A stretch of DNA of 64,000 bases. Origin: Ectothiorhodospira magna. Its GTDB lineage: Bacteria; Pseudomonadota; Gammaproteobacteria; Ectothiorhodospirales; Ectothiorhodospiraceae. Shown here piece after piece: positions 26,180 to 34,808 of the stretch. Position 1 is the first letter of the stretch, and every line of letters starts with the position of its first letter. The translations under genes were made by a program, and so were the position numbers. The notes beneath the pieces are model-generated. The model worked only from the letters and a program-made list of their open reading frames with translations, was not told where the DNA came from and made no database searches. The DNA is taken from NCBI RefSeq assembly GCF_900110965.1, contig NZ_FOFO01000004.1, positions 56,784 through 120,783 of the forward strand, read 5' to 3'.

Positions 26180-27490
26180 TTACTTCAGATTCTCAAGGCG
26201 AATGCGGATCACCGGCGTCTTCACGGTCTCCAGGGCCTCGATCTCCCGAATGGCCTGGATCATGTTGCCTTCCCGCACCTCGTGGGTGAGCAGGATCACG
26301 TCCGCTTCCGTGGTGTCGTCATCCTGTTCCTTCTGCAGGATGGCTTCAATGCTGATGTCCAGGCTGGCCAGGATGCGGGTAATGTCGGCCATCACGCCGG
26401 GACGATCCAGCACCCGCAAGCGCAGGTAGAAGGAGGTCTTCACGTCTTCCATGGGCAGGATGGTGGTATCCGCCAGGGTATCCGCCTGGAAAGCCAGATG
26501 GGGCACCCGGTTCTCCGGGTCCGTGGTCATGGCCCGCACCACGTCCACGATATCCGCCACCACGGCGGAACCGGTGGGCTCGGACCCGGCACCGGCACCG
26601 TAATAGAGGGTCGGACCCACGGCGTCGGCGGATACCAGCACCGCGTTCATGACCCCGTCCACGTTGGCGATCAGGCGCCGCTCGGGAATGAAGGTGGGAT
26701 GCACCCGCAGTTCGATGCCCTGCTCGGTGCGGCGGGCAATGCCCAGATGCTTGATGCGATAACCCAGCTCATTGGCATAGGCCACATCCTCCCGGGTGAT
26801 GCCGGTGATGCCTTCGGTATGGACCCGATCGAACTGCAACGGGATGCCAAAGGCAATGGAGGCCAGAATGGTCAGCTTGTGGGCGGCGTCAATGCCTTCC
26901 ACGTCGAAGGTGGGGTCGGCCTCCGCATAACCCAGTCGCTGGGCCTCGGCCAGCACATCCTGGAAATCGCGCCCCTTGTCGCGCATCTCGGTGAGGATGA
27001 AGTTGCCGGTGCCGTTGATGATGCCGGCCACCCAGTTGATGCGGTTGCCCGCCAGTCCCTCGCGGATCGCCTTGATGATGGGAATGCCGCCAGCCACCGC
27101 CGCCTCGAAGGCGACGATGACCCCCTTTTCCTGGGCGCGGGTGAAGATTTCGTTGCCGTGCAGGGCAATCAGGGCCTTGTTGGCGGTGACCACATGCTTG
27201 CCCTGGTCGATGGCGGCCAGCACCAGCTCCCGGGCCAGGGTGGTGCCGCCGATCAGTTCCACCACCACCTCCACCTGGGGGTCATTGACCACCGAGAAGG
27301 CGTCTTCGGTCAGGCGCATGCCGGTAACATCGCGGCACTGGTGACTGTCCAGGTTCTTGCCGGCGGCAGCCACAATCTCGATGCCCCGACCAGCCCGGCG
27401 GGTGATCTCATCACTGTTGCGTTTGAGCACGTTGGCGGTACCGCTGCCCACGGTACCCAGGCCCAGCAGGCCAAGCTTGACGGGTTTCAA
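26180..27490 (-). CDS. hom: Homoserine dehydrogenase
   Basis: NAD(P)H-dependent reduction of aspartate semialdehyde to homoserine (436 residues). N-terminal Rossmann fold [11 protein letters not shown], then the catalytic domain with [23 protein letters not shown] and the [16 protein letters not shown] active-site segment, and a C-terminal ACT domain ([18 protein letters not shown]) for threonine feedback. The start is TTG 27490 with AAGGAG 8 nt upstream; the GTG at 27499 overlaps that AAGGAG and is rejected. Monofunctional (no fused aspartokinase). Operon hom-thrC with a perfect TATAAT upstream. Confidence 0.96.
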   Translation of the reverse strand: MKPVKLGLLGLGTVGSGTANVLKRNSDEITRRAGRGIEIVAAAGKNLDSHQCRDVTGMRLTEDAFSVVNDPQVEVVVELIGGTTLARELVLAAIDQGKHVVTANKALIALHGNEIFTRAQEKGVIVAFEAAVAGGIPIIKAIREGLAGNRINWVAGIINGTGNFILTEMRDKGRDFQDVLAEAQRLGYAEADPTFDVEGIDAAHKLTILASIAFGIPLQFDRVHTEGITGITREDVAYANELGYRIKHLGIARRTEQGIELRVHPTFIPERRLIANVDGVMNAVLVSADAVGPTLYYGAGAGSEPTGSAVVADIVDVVRAMTTDPENRVPHLAFQADTLADTTILPMEDVKTSFYLRLRVLDRPGVMADITRILASLDISIEAILQKEQDDDTTEADVILLTHEVREGNMIQAIREIEALETVKTPVIRIRLENLK

Positions 27491-27523
27491 CAGGAACACT
27501 CCTTCGGCGCGGGAAAGGGCGAA

Positions 27524-27529
27524 ATTATA
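27524..27529 (-). promoter_or_regulatory. -10 element of the hom-thrC promoter
   Basis: Reading on the minus strand, CGCTATAATTTC gives a perfect TATAAT. The -35 region is weak (CCCATC at 17 nt). Transcription would start near 27517, about 27 nt before the TTG start. No leader peptide or riboswitch fold is apparent. Confidence 0.55.
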
Positions 27530-27584
27530 GCGGAATCAGCCATCGGGATGGGACAGATTCCCGCGCACCGGGAACCGGAGGTGG

Positions 27585-28658
27585 TCAGACCTCATCCAGG
27601 TCCAATGGTGGCGGTTCGGCAAAGCGGTCGCGGATTTCCAGAATCTGCGGCACCAGCTTGAAGAAAATGGCGGTCAGGTTCGGATCAAAATGCTGACCAC
27701 TGCCTTCGCGGATCAGATCTAGGGCATCGGGTACCGTCCAGGCTTTCTTGTAGGGCCGCTCGGAAGTCAGGGCATCAAAGACATCTGCCAGGGCAACGAT
27801 ACGGCCACTCATGGGAATATTGTCTCCCTCCAGTCCCAGAGGATAACCACTGCCATCCCATTTTTCATGGTGGCTCAGGGCAATCTCCCGGGCCAGGTAC
27901 AGTAACTCCGACTCATCCCCTCCCAGGATATCGCCACCAATGGTGGTGTGGGTCTGCATGATGCGCCATTCCTCTGGCGACAGTTTGCCAGGCTTGAGCA
28001 GAATATGATCGGGAATACCGATCTTGCCCACATCATGCATGGGGCTGGCGTGAAGCATGCGCTCACATTCAGCCGCATTCCAGCCCAGGTGACGGGCAAT
28101 CAGTTCGGAAGTGTGGCTCATGCGCAGGATGTGATACCCGGTTTCGTTATCCCGGTATTCCGCCGCTCGCCCCAGACGCTGCACCACCTGCAAACGGGTG
28201 TTGCGAATTTCTTCGGTGCGTTCACGCACCATCTGCTCCAGTACGTCTTTCTGGTTATGGGTCATACGGTGGGCCAACTGGACATCCAGCATGTTGCGCA
28301 CCCGGGCCAGCACCTCGGCACGGTCAAAGGGCTTGCCGATGAAGTCCCTGGCCCCCACATTCAAGGCGCGCAACATGTATTCCCGGCTGGCCTGGGCGGT
28401 CAGGACCAAAATAGGGGGTACCAGGGGATCATCCAGAGCAGCAAACTGCTCCATCACCTGAAAGCCGTCCAGATAGGGCATCTGAATATCCAGCAAGACC
28501 AGATCCACCTGTTCTTCCCCGTAGATATCCATCACCTGACGAGGATCCTGAACCATGATCAAATGAGCATAGCCATCACTACGCAACAGGCGCTCCATCA
28601 ACACCAGGTTGGCCCGTTCGTCGTCTACTACCATGATCCGCGCGGAATTACGGTTCAT
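27585..28658 (-). CDS. Receiver-HD-GYP response regulator (c-di-GMP phosphodiesterase, RpfG type)
   Basis: Two-domain response regulator of 357 residues. The N-terminal receiver has DDE, phospho-Asp in LVLLDIQMPYLDG, and Lys in GKPFDRAE. The C-terminal HD-GYP domain has all catalytic motifs: HDVGKIGIPDHIL, the His in QTHTTIGGDIL, HHEKWDGSGYP and ALADVFDAL, so c-di-GMP hydrolysis is expected. It is the last gene of the chemotaxis/partner-switch cluster, 72 nt after the phosphatase gene, and may take phosphate from CheA or another kinase. Which kinase is not known. Confidence 0.92.
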   Translation of the reverse strand: MNRNSARIMVVDDERANLVLMERLLRSDGYAHLIMVQDPRQVMDIYGEEQVDLVLLDIQMPYLDGFQVMEQFAALDDPLVPPILVLTAQASREYMLRALNVGARDFIGKPFDRAEVLARVRNMLDVQLAHRMTHNQKDVLEQMVRERTEEIRNTRLQVVQRLGRAAEYRDNETGYHILRMSHTSELIARHLGWNAAECERMLHASPMHDVGKIGIPDHILLKPGKLSPEEWRIMQTHTTIGGDILGGDESELLYLAREIALSHHEKWDGSGYPLGLEGDNIPMSGRIVALADVFDALTSERPYKKAWTVPDALDLIREGSGQHFDPNLTAIFFKLVPQILEIRDRFAEPPPLDLDEV

Positions 28659-28730
28659 CAGTTTTGCGCGAGAAACCCCCGTCCTTCAGGTCTTCGCGTC
28701 CTCCTGTATCGGTTAGGTTGCAAGGTCGGC

Positions 28731-30488
28731 TCAGGCAGGGGGGCTTGACGACATGGCGCGGTTGATCAGATACACCGCCTCCACCTGGGTGCCCTGATGA
28801 GAATAGGTCACCGATTCGCACAGTTCCCGCACCAAAGCAATACCCCGGCCCCAGGGTTTCACCGAAGCATCCAGGGCATCCCGCGGTCTGTCCACATCAA
28901 AGCCTTGGCCGCTGTCGGTAATTGTCATCCTGACCCGATCCACCTGGGTTCCCGGCTCGTAACTCAGGTCTACACGAATACTACCACTGATCCCGGCGGC
29001 AATCCGCCGCTCACGCTCATTGTAATAAGCCGAAAATCCTTCCGGGGTCGCCTTCATCCAGGACGGTAACTGAAGAATGCCATGATCGAGGGCATTGGAA
29101 TAGAGTTCATGCAGGATGGTTTGCAAAGGCCCCTTGTGGGCTTTGAGTACATCCATCAGTCCCAGTGGACACAGCAAACCGCTTAAACAGGGTATGGGAG
29201 CAAGCCTATCATCCCGCAGGATCAGGGAAAAGGCACAGCTATCGTCTTGGTGTGCCATGTCCTCGGCATGGGGCAAACCAAACAGGCCCGGCATCATGGG
29301 AATCTCCACCGCGCCAATGTCATCCTGCTGCTCGGCATCACCGCAATGGTCATCCAAAGCCTGGCACAGGGCCTCCATCAATCCGCTACCGTGGCGCCAA
29401 CCGTCGATCAGCCCAGGCCAGACAGCCTCACCAAACATACGGTCGTTGTCGTCTCTGGCCTCAATAAGGCCATCACTCATCAATACCAGACGATCCCCCA
29501 CACCCATGGACCGCCGACGAGGCGCATCCCCCGGAGACAACTCGGGTAAAATGCCCAAAGGCAAAGCATGGGAAGCCAAGCGCTCCACCCCGTTGGCCTG
29601 GCAGATCAAGCCGTCAGGCATCCCGCCATTCCACCAGATCATCCCCCCACCGCCGACGGGAAATGTCACCATGAAAGCGCACATAAAGCGATCAGGGGGC
29701 AGCACCCGATACAGTTTGCGGTTGATTTCGTCCAGCACAGCCTCATCACCGACCCCTTTGCGGGTCATGACATGAAAGACATCGGACACCGGCAGGGCGC
29801 CGATGGCAGCAGCCAGACCATGACCCGTAAAATCCCCCAGCAGCACCCGCAAACTGCCATCGGGCAGATACTGGCTCAAAAACAGATCACCATTGAACGT
29901 GGTGGCTGGTCGCTGCAGCAAAATCAGTTGCTCCAAGGCCACATTGCGGTCATTGACCGCATAACTGAAGATGCGCTCCGCCAGTTTTTGTTCCTGCCGG
30001 TCCATCTCGACCAATTGCGCCAGTTGCCGACTCTTGGCCGCGATACTGCGATGCAGATCCCGAACCCGCTCCATGGCCACAATGCGGGCTTTGAGGATAT
30101 TGAAACTGAAAGGCTTGGAGAGAGAATCATCCCCCCCCACTTCAATGCAGCGAATCAGGGACTGGTCATCATGCAGGGCAGTGAGAAAGATCACCGGCAC
30201 AAAATCCATACCCGACAAGGTTTTGATTCGCCGGGTGGCCTCAAAACCATCCATCCCCGGCATCATCACGTCCATGAACACAATATCGGGCGGGGACTGC
30301 TCAAACAGCTCCAGCGCCCGGTGGCCGTTTTCTGCCTCCGTGACCGCAAAGCCTTCCCGCTTGAGCATGGCACCCAGCAGGCGACGGTTGGAACTTTCAT
30401 CGTCCACCACCAGCGCCATGCCGCGACTGCCGGGAGTAGCCGGAACCGCTGACGGTGGCTCACCCCCCATGCCTTCGGAATTCGTCAT
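28731..30488 (-). CDS. Receiver-PP2C phosphatase-anti-sigma kinase (RsbU/HsbR-like)
   Basis: Three-module partner-switch regulator of 585 residues: receiver (DDESSNRR, phospho-Asp in IVFMDVMMPGMDG, Lys in LSKPFSFN), a SpoIIE-type PP2C phosphatase (FNGDLFLS, LLGDFTGHGLAAA, LMSDGLIEARD) and a C-terminal RsbW-like HATPase (ILHELYSNALDHG, DSGQGFD). Phosphorylation of the receiver probably sets the balance between dephosphorylating and phosphorylating the neighbouring STAS protein, as in Pseudomonas HsbR/HsbA. ATG 30488 preferred to the TTG one codon upstream. The next gene upstream is the STAS antagonist, 11 nt away, which supports this pairing. Confidence 0.9.
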   Translation of the reverse strand: MTNSEGMGGEPPSAVPATPGSRGMALVVDDESSNRRLLGAMLKREGFAVTEAENGHRALELFEQSPPDIVFMDVMMPGMDGFEATRRIKTLSGMDFVPVIFLTALHDDQSLIRCIEVGGDDSLSKPFSFNILKARIVAMERVRDLHRSIAAKSRQLAQLVEMDRQEQKLAERIFSYAVNDRNVALEQLILLQRPATTFNGDLFLSQYLPDGSLRVLLGDFTGHGLAAAIGALPVSDVFHVMTRKGVGDEAVLDEINRKLYRVLPPDRFMCAFMVTFPVGGGGMIWWNGGMPDGLICQANGVERLASHALPLGILPELSPGDAPRRRSMGVGDRLVLMSDGLIEARDDNDRMFGEAVWPGLIDGWRHGSGLMEALCQALDDHCGDAEQQDDIGAVEIPMMPGLFGLPHAEDMAHQDDSCAFSLILRDDRLAPIPCLSGLLCPLGLMDVLKAHKGPLQTILHELYSNALDHGILQLPSWMKATPEGFSAYYNERERRIAAGISGSIRVDLSYEPGTQVDRVRMTITDSGQGFDVDRPRDALDASVKPWGRGIALVRELCESVTYSHQGTQVEAVYLINRAMSSSPPA

Positions 30489-30499
30489 CAACGCCGCAC

Positions 30500-30805
30500 C
30501 TAGGCCAGAGTAAAGAGCCGATCGAAATTGGCAATCTTGAGAATACGCAGCACATCATCGGTACACCCCCGGATGGTCACCCGGTCGCTCTCGGTACCTG
30601 CATGTTCACGCAGCAATAACAGCATCCCCAGAGCTGAACTGTCCAGATAGGTGGTGCCAGACAAATCCACCAAAAAACGCATGCCACTTGGCGGCACGTC
30701 CCGATAGGCATCACGAAAGGGACGATGCTCGGAAAAATCAAAACGCCCCTCAATGGTGATGGTCACAATACCCTTTTGCCTGTCGATATTGCGGGTGATA
30801 CTCAT
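30500..30805 (-). CDS. STAS-domain anti-sigma factor antagonist (HsbA-like)
   Basis: STAS protein of 101 residues. ATG 30805 (MSITRN) has GGAG about 10 nt upstream; the frame is open further up to 31027 but that part overlaps cheB antisense-free sequence without family resemblance. The phosphorylatable Ser lies in VDLSGTTYLDSSALG, the usual position for SpoIIAA/HsbA proteins. It sits between cheB and the phosphatase/kinase regulator and is its likely substrate. The downstream target (a sigma factor, FlgM or a cyclase in other bacteria) is not in the window. Confidence 0.9.
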   Translation of the reverse strand: MSITRNIDRQKGIVTITIEGRFDFSEHRPFRDAYRDVPPSGMRFLVDLSGTTYLDSSALGMLLLLREHAGTESDRVTIRGCTDDVLRILKIANFDRLFTLA

Positions 30806-30878
30806 GACATACAAACTCCGTAAAAGGTGATGGGTTAATCCGGTGACGCTGGTCCACCGACACGATGCCCAGGCAGCC

Positions 30879-31943
30879 TCACGACGATGCCGCCTTGAGC
30901 AAGGCACCAGCCACCTCCCGCAGAGGCAGCACCGCTGAAGCCCCACCTCGCTTGATGGCCTCTCCGGGCATACCCCAGACCACACTGGTGGCCTCATCCT
31001 GGGCAATGGTAAATACACCAACATCATGCAGTTCTTTAAGACCCTGGGCGCCGTCCGCCCCCATCCCCGTCAGCAGGGCGGCACAGGCATTGGTGCCTGC
31101 AGACTGCAACACCGAACGAAACAACACATCGACGCTGGGGCGATGGCGATTCACTGGCTCAGCCTGGCTCAGACGGCAGACATACCGGGCACCGTCCCTG
31201 ACTACCAGCAGATGATGATCTCCAGGGGCAATGAAAACATGGCCGTTCACCAGGCGGTCCCCATCTTCGGCCTCCCTGACCACCAAACGGGTCTGACGGT
31301 CCATCCGGTCAGCCCAGGCCTTGCTGAATCCGGGCGGGATATGCTGTGCGATGACCACCGCCGGACAGTCTGCAGGCAGGGCCATCAGCACCTCCTTGAC
31401 CGCCTCGGTCCCACCGGTGGACGCGCCAATGGCCATCATCCGGTCTGTGGTGCGCCAACGGCCTGCAGGGCGAGGAGGCACCACTTCATCCACGGAATAC
31501 TTGGGCGGTGGTGCTGCCAGTCGTGCTGGACTGCGCAAACGGGCACCGGCAGCCATGCGTACCTTGTCGATCAGTTCCCGACTGTACTCCCCCAGGGTAC
31601 GGGAAACATCCAGAGTGGGTTTGGTGACAAAATCCACAGCCCCCAATTCCAGCGCCTGCAGCGTGACATCCGCACCCCTGGCCGTCAAGGAAGACACCAT
31701 GACCACCGGCATGGGCCGCAACCGCATGAGGTTACGCAGAAAGGTCAACCCATCCATACGGGGCATTTCCACATCCAGGGTCAACACATCAGGGTCCAGG
31801 GATTTGATCCGTTCCCTGGCCACATAGGGGTCCTGAGCGGTGCCCACCACTTCGATATCAGGTGCAGAACCCAGAATCTCCGTCAGCACCTTCCTCACCA
31901 GTGCAGAATCATCCACCACCAGTACACGAATCTTCCTGCTCAC
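30879..31943 (-). CDS. cheB: Chemotaxis protein-glutamate methylesterase/deamidase CheB
   Basis: Response-regulator methylesterase of 354 residues that removes methyl groups from chemoreceptors. GTG start at 31943, preceded by GAGAGACC. Receiver: VVDDSALVRK, phospho-Asp in LTLDVEMPRMDG, Lys in VTKPTL. The catalytic domain has the Ser in IGASTGGTEA, His in IAQHIPPGFS and Asp in LTGMGADGAQG. It belongs with cheR and cheD in the adaptation section of the che2-like operon. Activation through CheA is expected. Confidence 0.96.
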   Translation of the reverse strand: MSRKIRVLVVDDSALVRKVLTEILGSAPDIEVVGTAQDPYVARERIKSLDPDVLTLDVEMPRMDGLTFLRNLMRLRPMPVVMVSSLTARGADVTLQALELGAVDFVTKPTLDVSRTLGEYSRELIDKVRMAAGARLRSPARLAAPPPKYSVDEVVPPRPAGRWRTTDRMMAIGASTGGTEAVKEVLMALPADCPAVVIAQHIPPGFSKAWADRMDRQTRLVVREAEDGDRLVNGHVFIAPGDHHLLVVRDGARYVCRLSQAEPVNRHRPSVDVLFRSVLQSAGTNACAALLTGMGADGAQGLKELHDVGVFTIAQDEATSVVWGMPGEAIKRGGASAVLPLREVAGALLKAASS

Positions 31944-31977
31944 AGGTCTCTCACCATGGTGTTATCCCCCTTGAGCC

Positions 31978-33201
31978 TCAAAACAGCTCAATGTCTCCCT
32001 CATCCATGGATTTTTGGTGAACCGGACGATGGGCAGCGTCCTTCAACTCCTGCCGCAGCCGCTCCAGACGGCCACGGGCTTCCTCCAGCTGACGCCGGGA
32101 ATGATCCGGCTCCACCATGGGCAATTGACGCAATTCAGCCACAAATCGCTCCATGAAATTGATCCGTCGCACCGCCCGTTCCAGCACCTGGGAGGCAATA
32201 TCCTCAAACTGCAGCAAACGCACTGCATCACCCACGTTCCGCCCCACGTCCCCCACCACATCGGCAATCTGATTGAGTCCATCCTCAACGGTCTGGTTGA
32301 GCATGTTCACCTGCCGCATCATGTCATCCACCGATCCCTTGGCGTCAATGGAGGCATTCATATCCTGAGAGGCCATGCGACCCACAATATCGCGGGTATA
32401 GGCAAAGACCCGGTTGGCCTGCTCCACCAAACCCCGAATCTGCTCATTGAATTTGTCGGAGTCCTGGGACAGCTTGCGTACCTCCTGGGCCACCACCGCA
32501 AAGCCTCGCCCCGATTCCCCGGCCCGAGCCGCCTCAATGGCGGCATTGAGGGCCAGAAGGTTGGTTTGTCCGGCAATATGCTTGGCGCTGTCGAGCAGGG
32601 AAAAGATATCGTCCATCTGCTGGGACAGATCATCTACCTGATGAGCCACTTCCACGCTGTGCTTGCTCATATCGATGAGCATCTGCACATGCTCATTCAT
32701 GACCCGGGCATTTTCCTGCATGAAAGCATTCATGTCGATGATCTGCTTTTGATCCTTGCCACCGGAAAATCCACCAACCAGCCCCGTCACCAAGCGCTGC
32801 TGATGGGCTGACGCACTGGAGAGACTTTCAAAACTTGCCCGCAGATCGACAGCAGCCTGTTCCACCAGGCTCCCGGTTTGGGTCACCAGTTCTCTTAATT
32901 CAGCAATCTCGGTGGCCATCATGGCGTCGATTTCCACCACCAGGCTCCAAAGTTCCCGATCCTGGTCCCGGGACGCGGGCATCAGCTGCTGATTGCCACT
33001 GTCTCTGGACGCCGGATGCTCAGAGTCAGTTTGACGTAAAATCCACAAGGGCCAGACCAAAACCACGAGCAACACCCAAACCCAGGTCGGCAGCAGATGG
33101 GAAAACGGCAGGGACAGCATCAGCACCAGCACGCTGACCACCATGGCTGGCCAATGGCCCATCAGCTTGTCTCTTGTGGCCGTCGCGCTCCAGCCAGGCA
33201 T
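31978..33201 (-). CDS. Sensor-less methyl-accepting receptor with CheZ-like DxxxQ tail
   Basis: Receptor-like protein of 407 residues. ATG 33201 has GAGGA 8 nt upstream. Two closely spaced membrane helices (about 17-35 and 38-56) leave almost no periplasmic loop, so there is no external sensor. The signalling hairpin tip is standard ([33 protein letters not shown]). After it comes [15 protein letters not shown] (about 329-343) with a D334-IAS-Q338 pair like the phosphatase motif of CheZ. The tail ends in GDIELF, similar to the CheD tail next door. No cheZ gene is visible. A phosphatase role is a hypothesis. Confidence 0.85.
   Translation of the reverse strand: MPGWSATATRDKLMGHWPAMVVSVLVLMLSLPFSHLLPTWVWVLLVVLVWPLWILRQTDSEHPASRDSGNQQLMPASRDQDRELWSLVVEIDAMMATEIAELRELVTQTGSLVEQAAVDLRASFESLSSASAHQQRLVTGLVGGFSGGKDQKQIIDMNAFMQENARVMNEHVQMLIDMSKHSVEVAHQVDDLSQQMDDIFSLLDSAKHIAGQTNLLALNAAIEAARAGESGRGFAVVAQEVRKLSQDSDKFNEQIRGLVEQANRVFAYTRDIVGRMASQDMNASIDAKGSVDDMMRQVNMLNQTVEDGLNQIADVVGDVGRNVGDAVRLLQFEDIASQVLERAVRRINFMERFVAELRQLPMVEPDHSRRQLEEARGRLERLRQELKDAAHRPVHQKSMDEGDIELF
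32173..32217 (-). other. CheZ-like DxxxQ motif region within receptor
   Basis: Codons for residues 329-343 of the receptor: QFEDIASQ. CheZ uses Asp-x-x-x-Gln in FQDLTGQ to dephosphorylate CheY-P. Similar LQFxDxxxQ segments occur in many receptor-like proteins, so this may be structural only. Confidence 0.45.
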
Positions 33202-33262
33202 GTTTTGATTCCTCAACATTCGGTCCAAAGTCGGCCCGCAGCGTCCAAAATCTCCGGGTCCA

Positions 33263-33874
33263 TCAGGAAAACAGTTCCACATCCCCCGCCAGAGGTGCCT
33301 GACGCAGACGCTGACGGTACTTCATTTCCCGTTCCAGAATCGTATCATTGCGCAGGGTGCGCAGTTTGCGTACCAGCACCCGACCGTCCGCCGGAAAGAA
33401 ATACACCTTACGTGGATAATTGCCCATAAGATCCCTGGCCACCACCGGGATGCCTTCGGTCTTGAGATAATCCACCGCAAAACGGGCGTTGCGCTCACCG
33501 ACAATATTTTGGGTAAATCCCTGCATGACGTTACCCCCACCGAACAGCTTGGCCTCCAGCTGACTGCGACGGGCGCCTTTTTTAAGCACCTCGTTGATCA
33601 GGATCTCCATGGCATAATCACCATAACGCATGGCGCTACCCACCCTGGCATCCTCCTCCCTTTTGTCATCAGGCAACATGAAGTGATTCATGCCGCCAAT
33701 GCCGGAAACCCGGTCCCGAATGCAGGCGCCCACACAGGACCCCAGTACAGTCACCATTAATGGGCCGGGACCGGAAACATAGTATTCGCCGGGCAACACC
33801 TTGACCGCCTCAGTCTGAAAATGGCGATCAAAATAGTGGTTGCTGGCGAGCACTTCCTCAAAGCTCTTGCTCAT
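33263..33874 (-). CDS. cheD: Chemoreceptor glutamine deamidase CheD
   Basis: Deamidates receptor glutamines to glutamates for adaptation (203 residues). ATG 33874 (MSKSFEEV) chosen on family length; the ribosome-binding site is poor, and the frame remains open to 34042 inside cheR. Catalytic Cys is in [10 protein letters not shown] and the catalytic His in GGMNHFMLP, both intact; FGGGNVM and NIGERN-like IVGERN segments are also typical. It ends in GDVELFS. Ten nt separate it from cheR, so it is probably translationally coupled. Confidence 0.94.
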   Translation of the reverse strand: MSKSFEEVLASNHYFDRHFQTEAVKVLPGEYYVSGPGPLMVTVLGSCVGACIRDRVSGIGGMNHFMLPDDKREEDARVGSAMRYGDYAMEILINEVLKKGARRSQLEAKLFGGGNVMQGFTQNIVGERNARFAVDYLKTEGIPVVARDLMGNYPRKVYFFPADGRVLVRKLRTLRNDTILEREMKYRQRLRQAPLAGDVELFS

Positions 33875-33884
33875 CCTCGGTATC

Positions 33885-34739
33885 TCAAGCCCTGATGACA
33901 GGTTCGTAAATGGTCTTGCCCCTGAGCCGGAACAGATCTGCGGCGTGGGCCAGACTCTCCGAGTGTCCCACAAACAGCAGCCCATGACCGGCCATGAGCG
34001 GATGGAACCGCTCCATGAGCCTGTATTGTGTAGGTTTATCAAAATAGATCAATACATTGCGGCAGAAAATCGCGTCCAGTGGACCTTTCATGGGCCAACC
34101 GCCTCCAAGCAGGTTGAGCGTACGAAACGTGACCAGCGCCCGGACCTGGGGCCGCACCCTGGCCATGCCAGCATGGCTGCCCTTGCCCCGCAGAAAAAAA
34201 TGCCGGCGCTCCTCTTCAGGTACCTTGCTCACCCGCTCCAGGGGATATATCCCTCTGGAGGCTTGAGCCACCACCTGGGTATCCAGATCCGTTGCCAGAA
34301 TCCTTACCGGTGGCGTCCAGGAGCCAAAGGCACTGATGGCTGTCATGGCGATGGTATAGGGTTCCTCTCCGGTAGAACACCCCGCAGACCAGATACGCAG
34401 GGGACGCCGATATTTCCCGTGGACGCTCAGCAGGTGCTCGGCCAATACCGGAAAATGATGGGACTCACGAAAAAATGCCGTCAAATTGGTGGTCAGGGCA
34501 TTGACGAAATGCTCCCATTCCGACGATTCCACCTCTAAAACATCCAGATAATGGGCAAAGGATGTCATCTGATTGGCCCGTAGACGCCGGGCCAGACGGC
34601 TGTACACCATATCCCGTTTACCGGGATTGAGGGATATGCCCGCATGGGCATGGATCAACGATCTGACCCGCTCAAAGTCCTGATCAGTAAAGTGAAATTC
34701 ACGGTCACGCATGGGGGGCCAGTCGCTCCTTGGGGACAT
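33885..34739 (-). CDS. cheR: Chemotaxis protein methyltransferase CheR
   Basis: SAM-dependent methyltransferase of receptor glutamates (284 residues from ATG 34739; ATG 34712 is an equally reasonable family start, and the frame is open to 34781). N-terminal helical domain (REFHFTDQDFERVRSLI) and SAM fold with WSAGCSTGEEPYTIA, ATDLDTQVV and IFCRNVLIYFD. It should dock to the EWEEF pentapeptide of the receptor encoded immediately upstream. Part of the cheR-cheD-mcp-cheB adaptation section. Confidence 0.94.
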   Translation of the reverse strand: MSPRSDWPPMRDREFHFTDQDFERVRSLIHAHAGISLNPGKRDMVYSRLARRLRANQMTSFAHYLDVLEVESSEWEHFVNALTTNLTAFFRESHHFPVLAEHLLSVHGKYRRPLRIWSAGCSTGEEPYTIAMTAISAFGSWTPPVRILATDLDTQVVAQASRGIYPLERVSKVPEEERRHFFLRGKGSHAGMARVRPQVRALVTFRTLNLLGGGWPMKGPLDAIFCRNVLIYFDKPTQYRLMERFHPLMAGHGLLFVGHSESLAHAADLFRLRGKTIYEPVIRA

Positions 34740-34808
34740 CCCTGTCCGGCCTTGTTCCCTGGCCCCGCCAACCGGGGGCAATGTGTTGCCAATGATACCT
34801 GGGAAATT

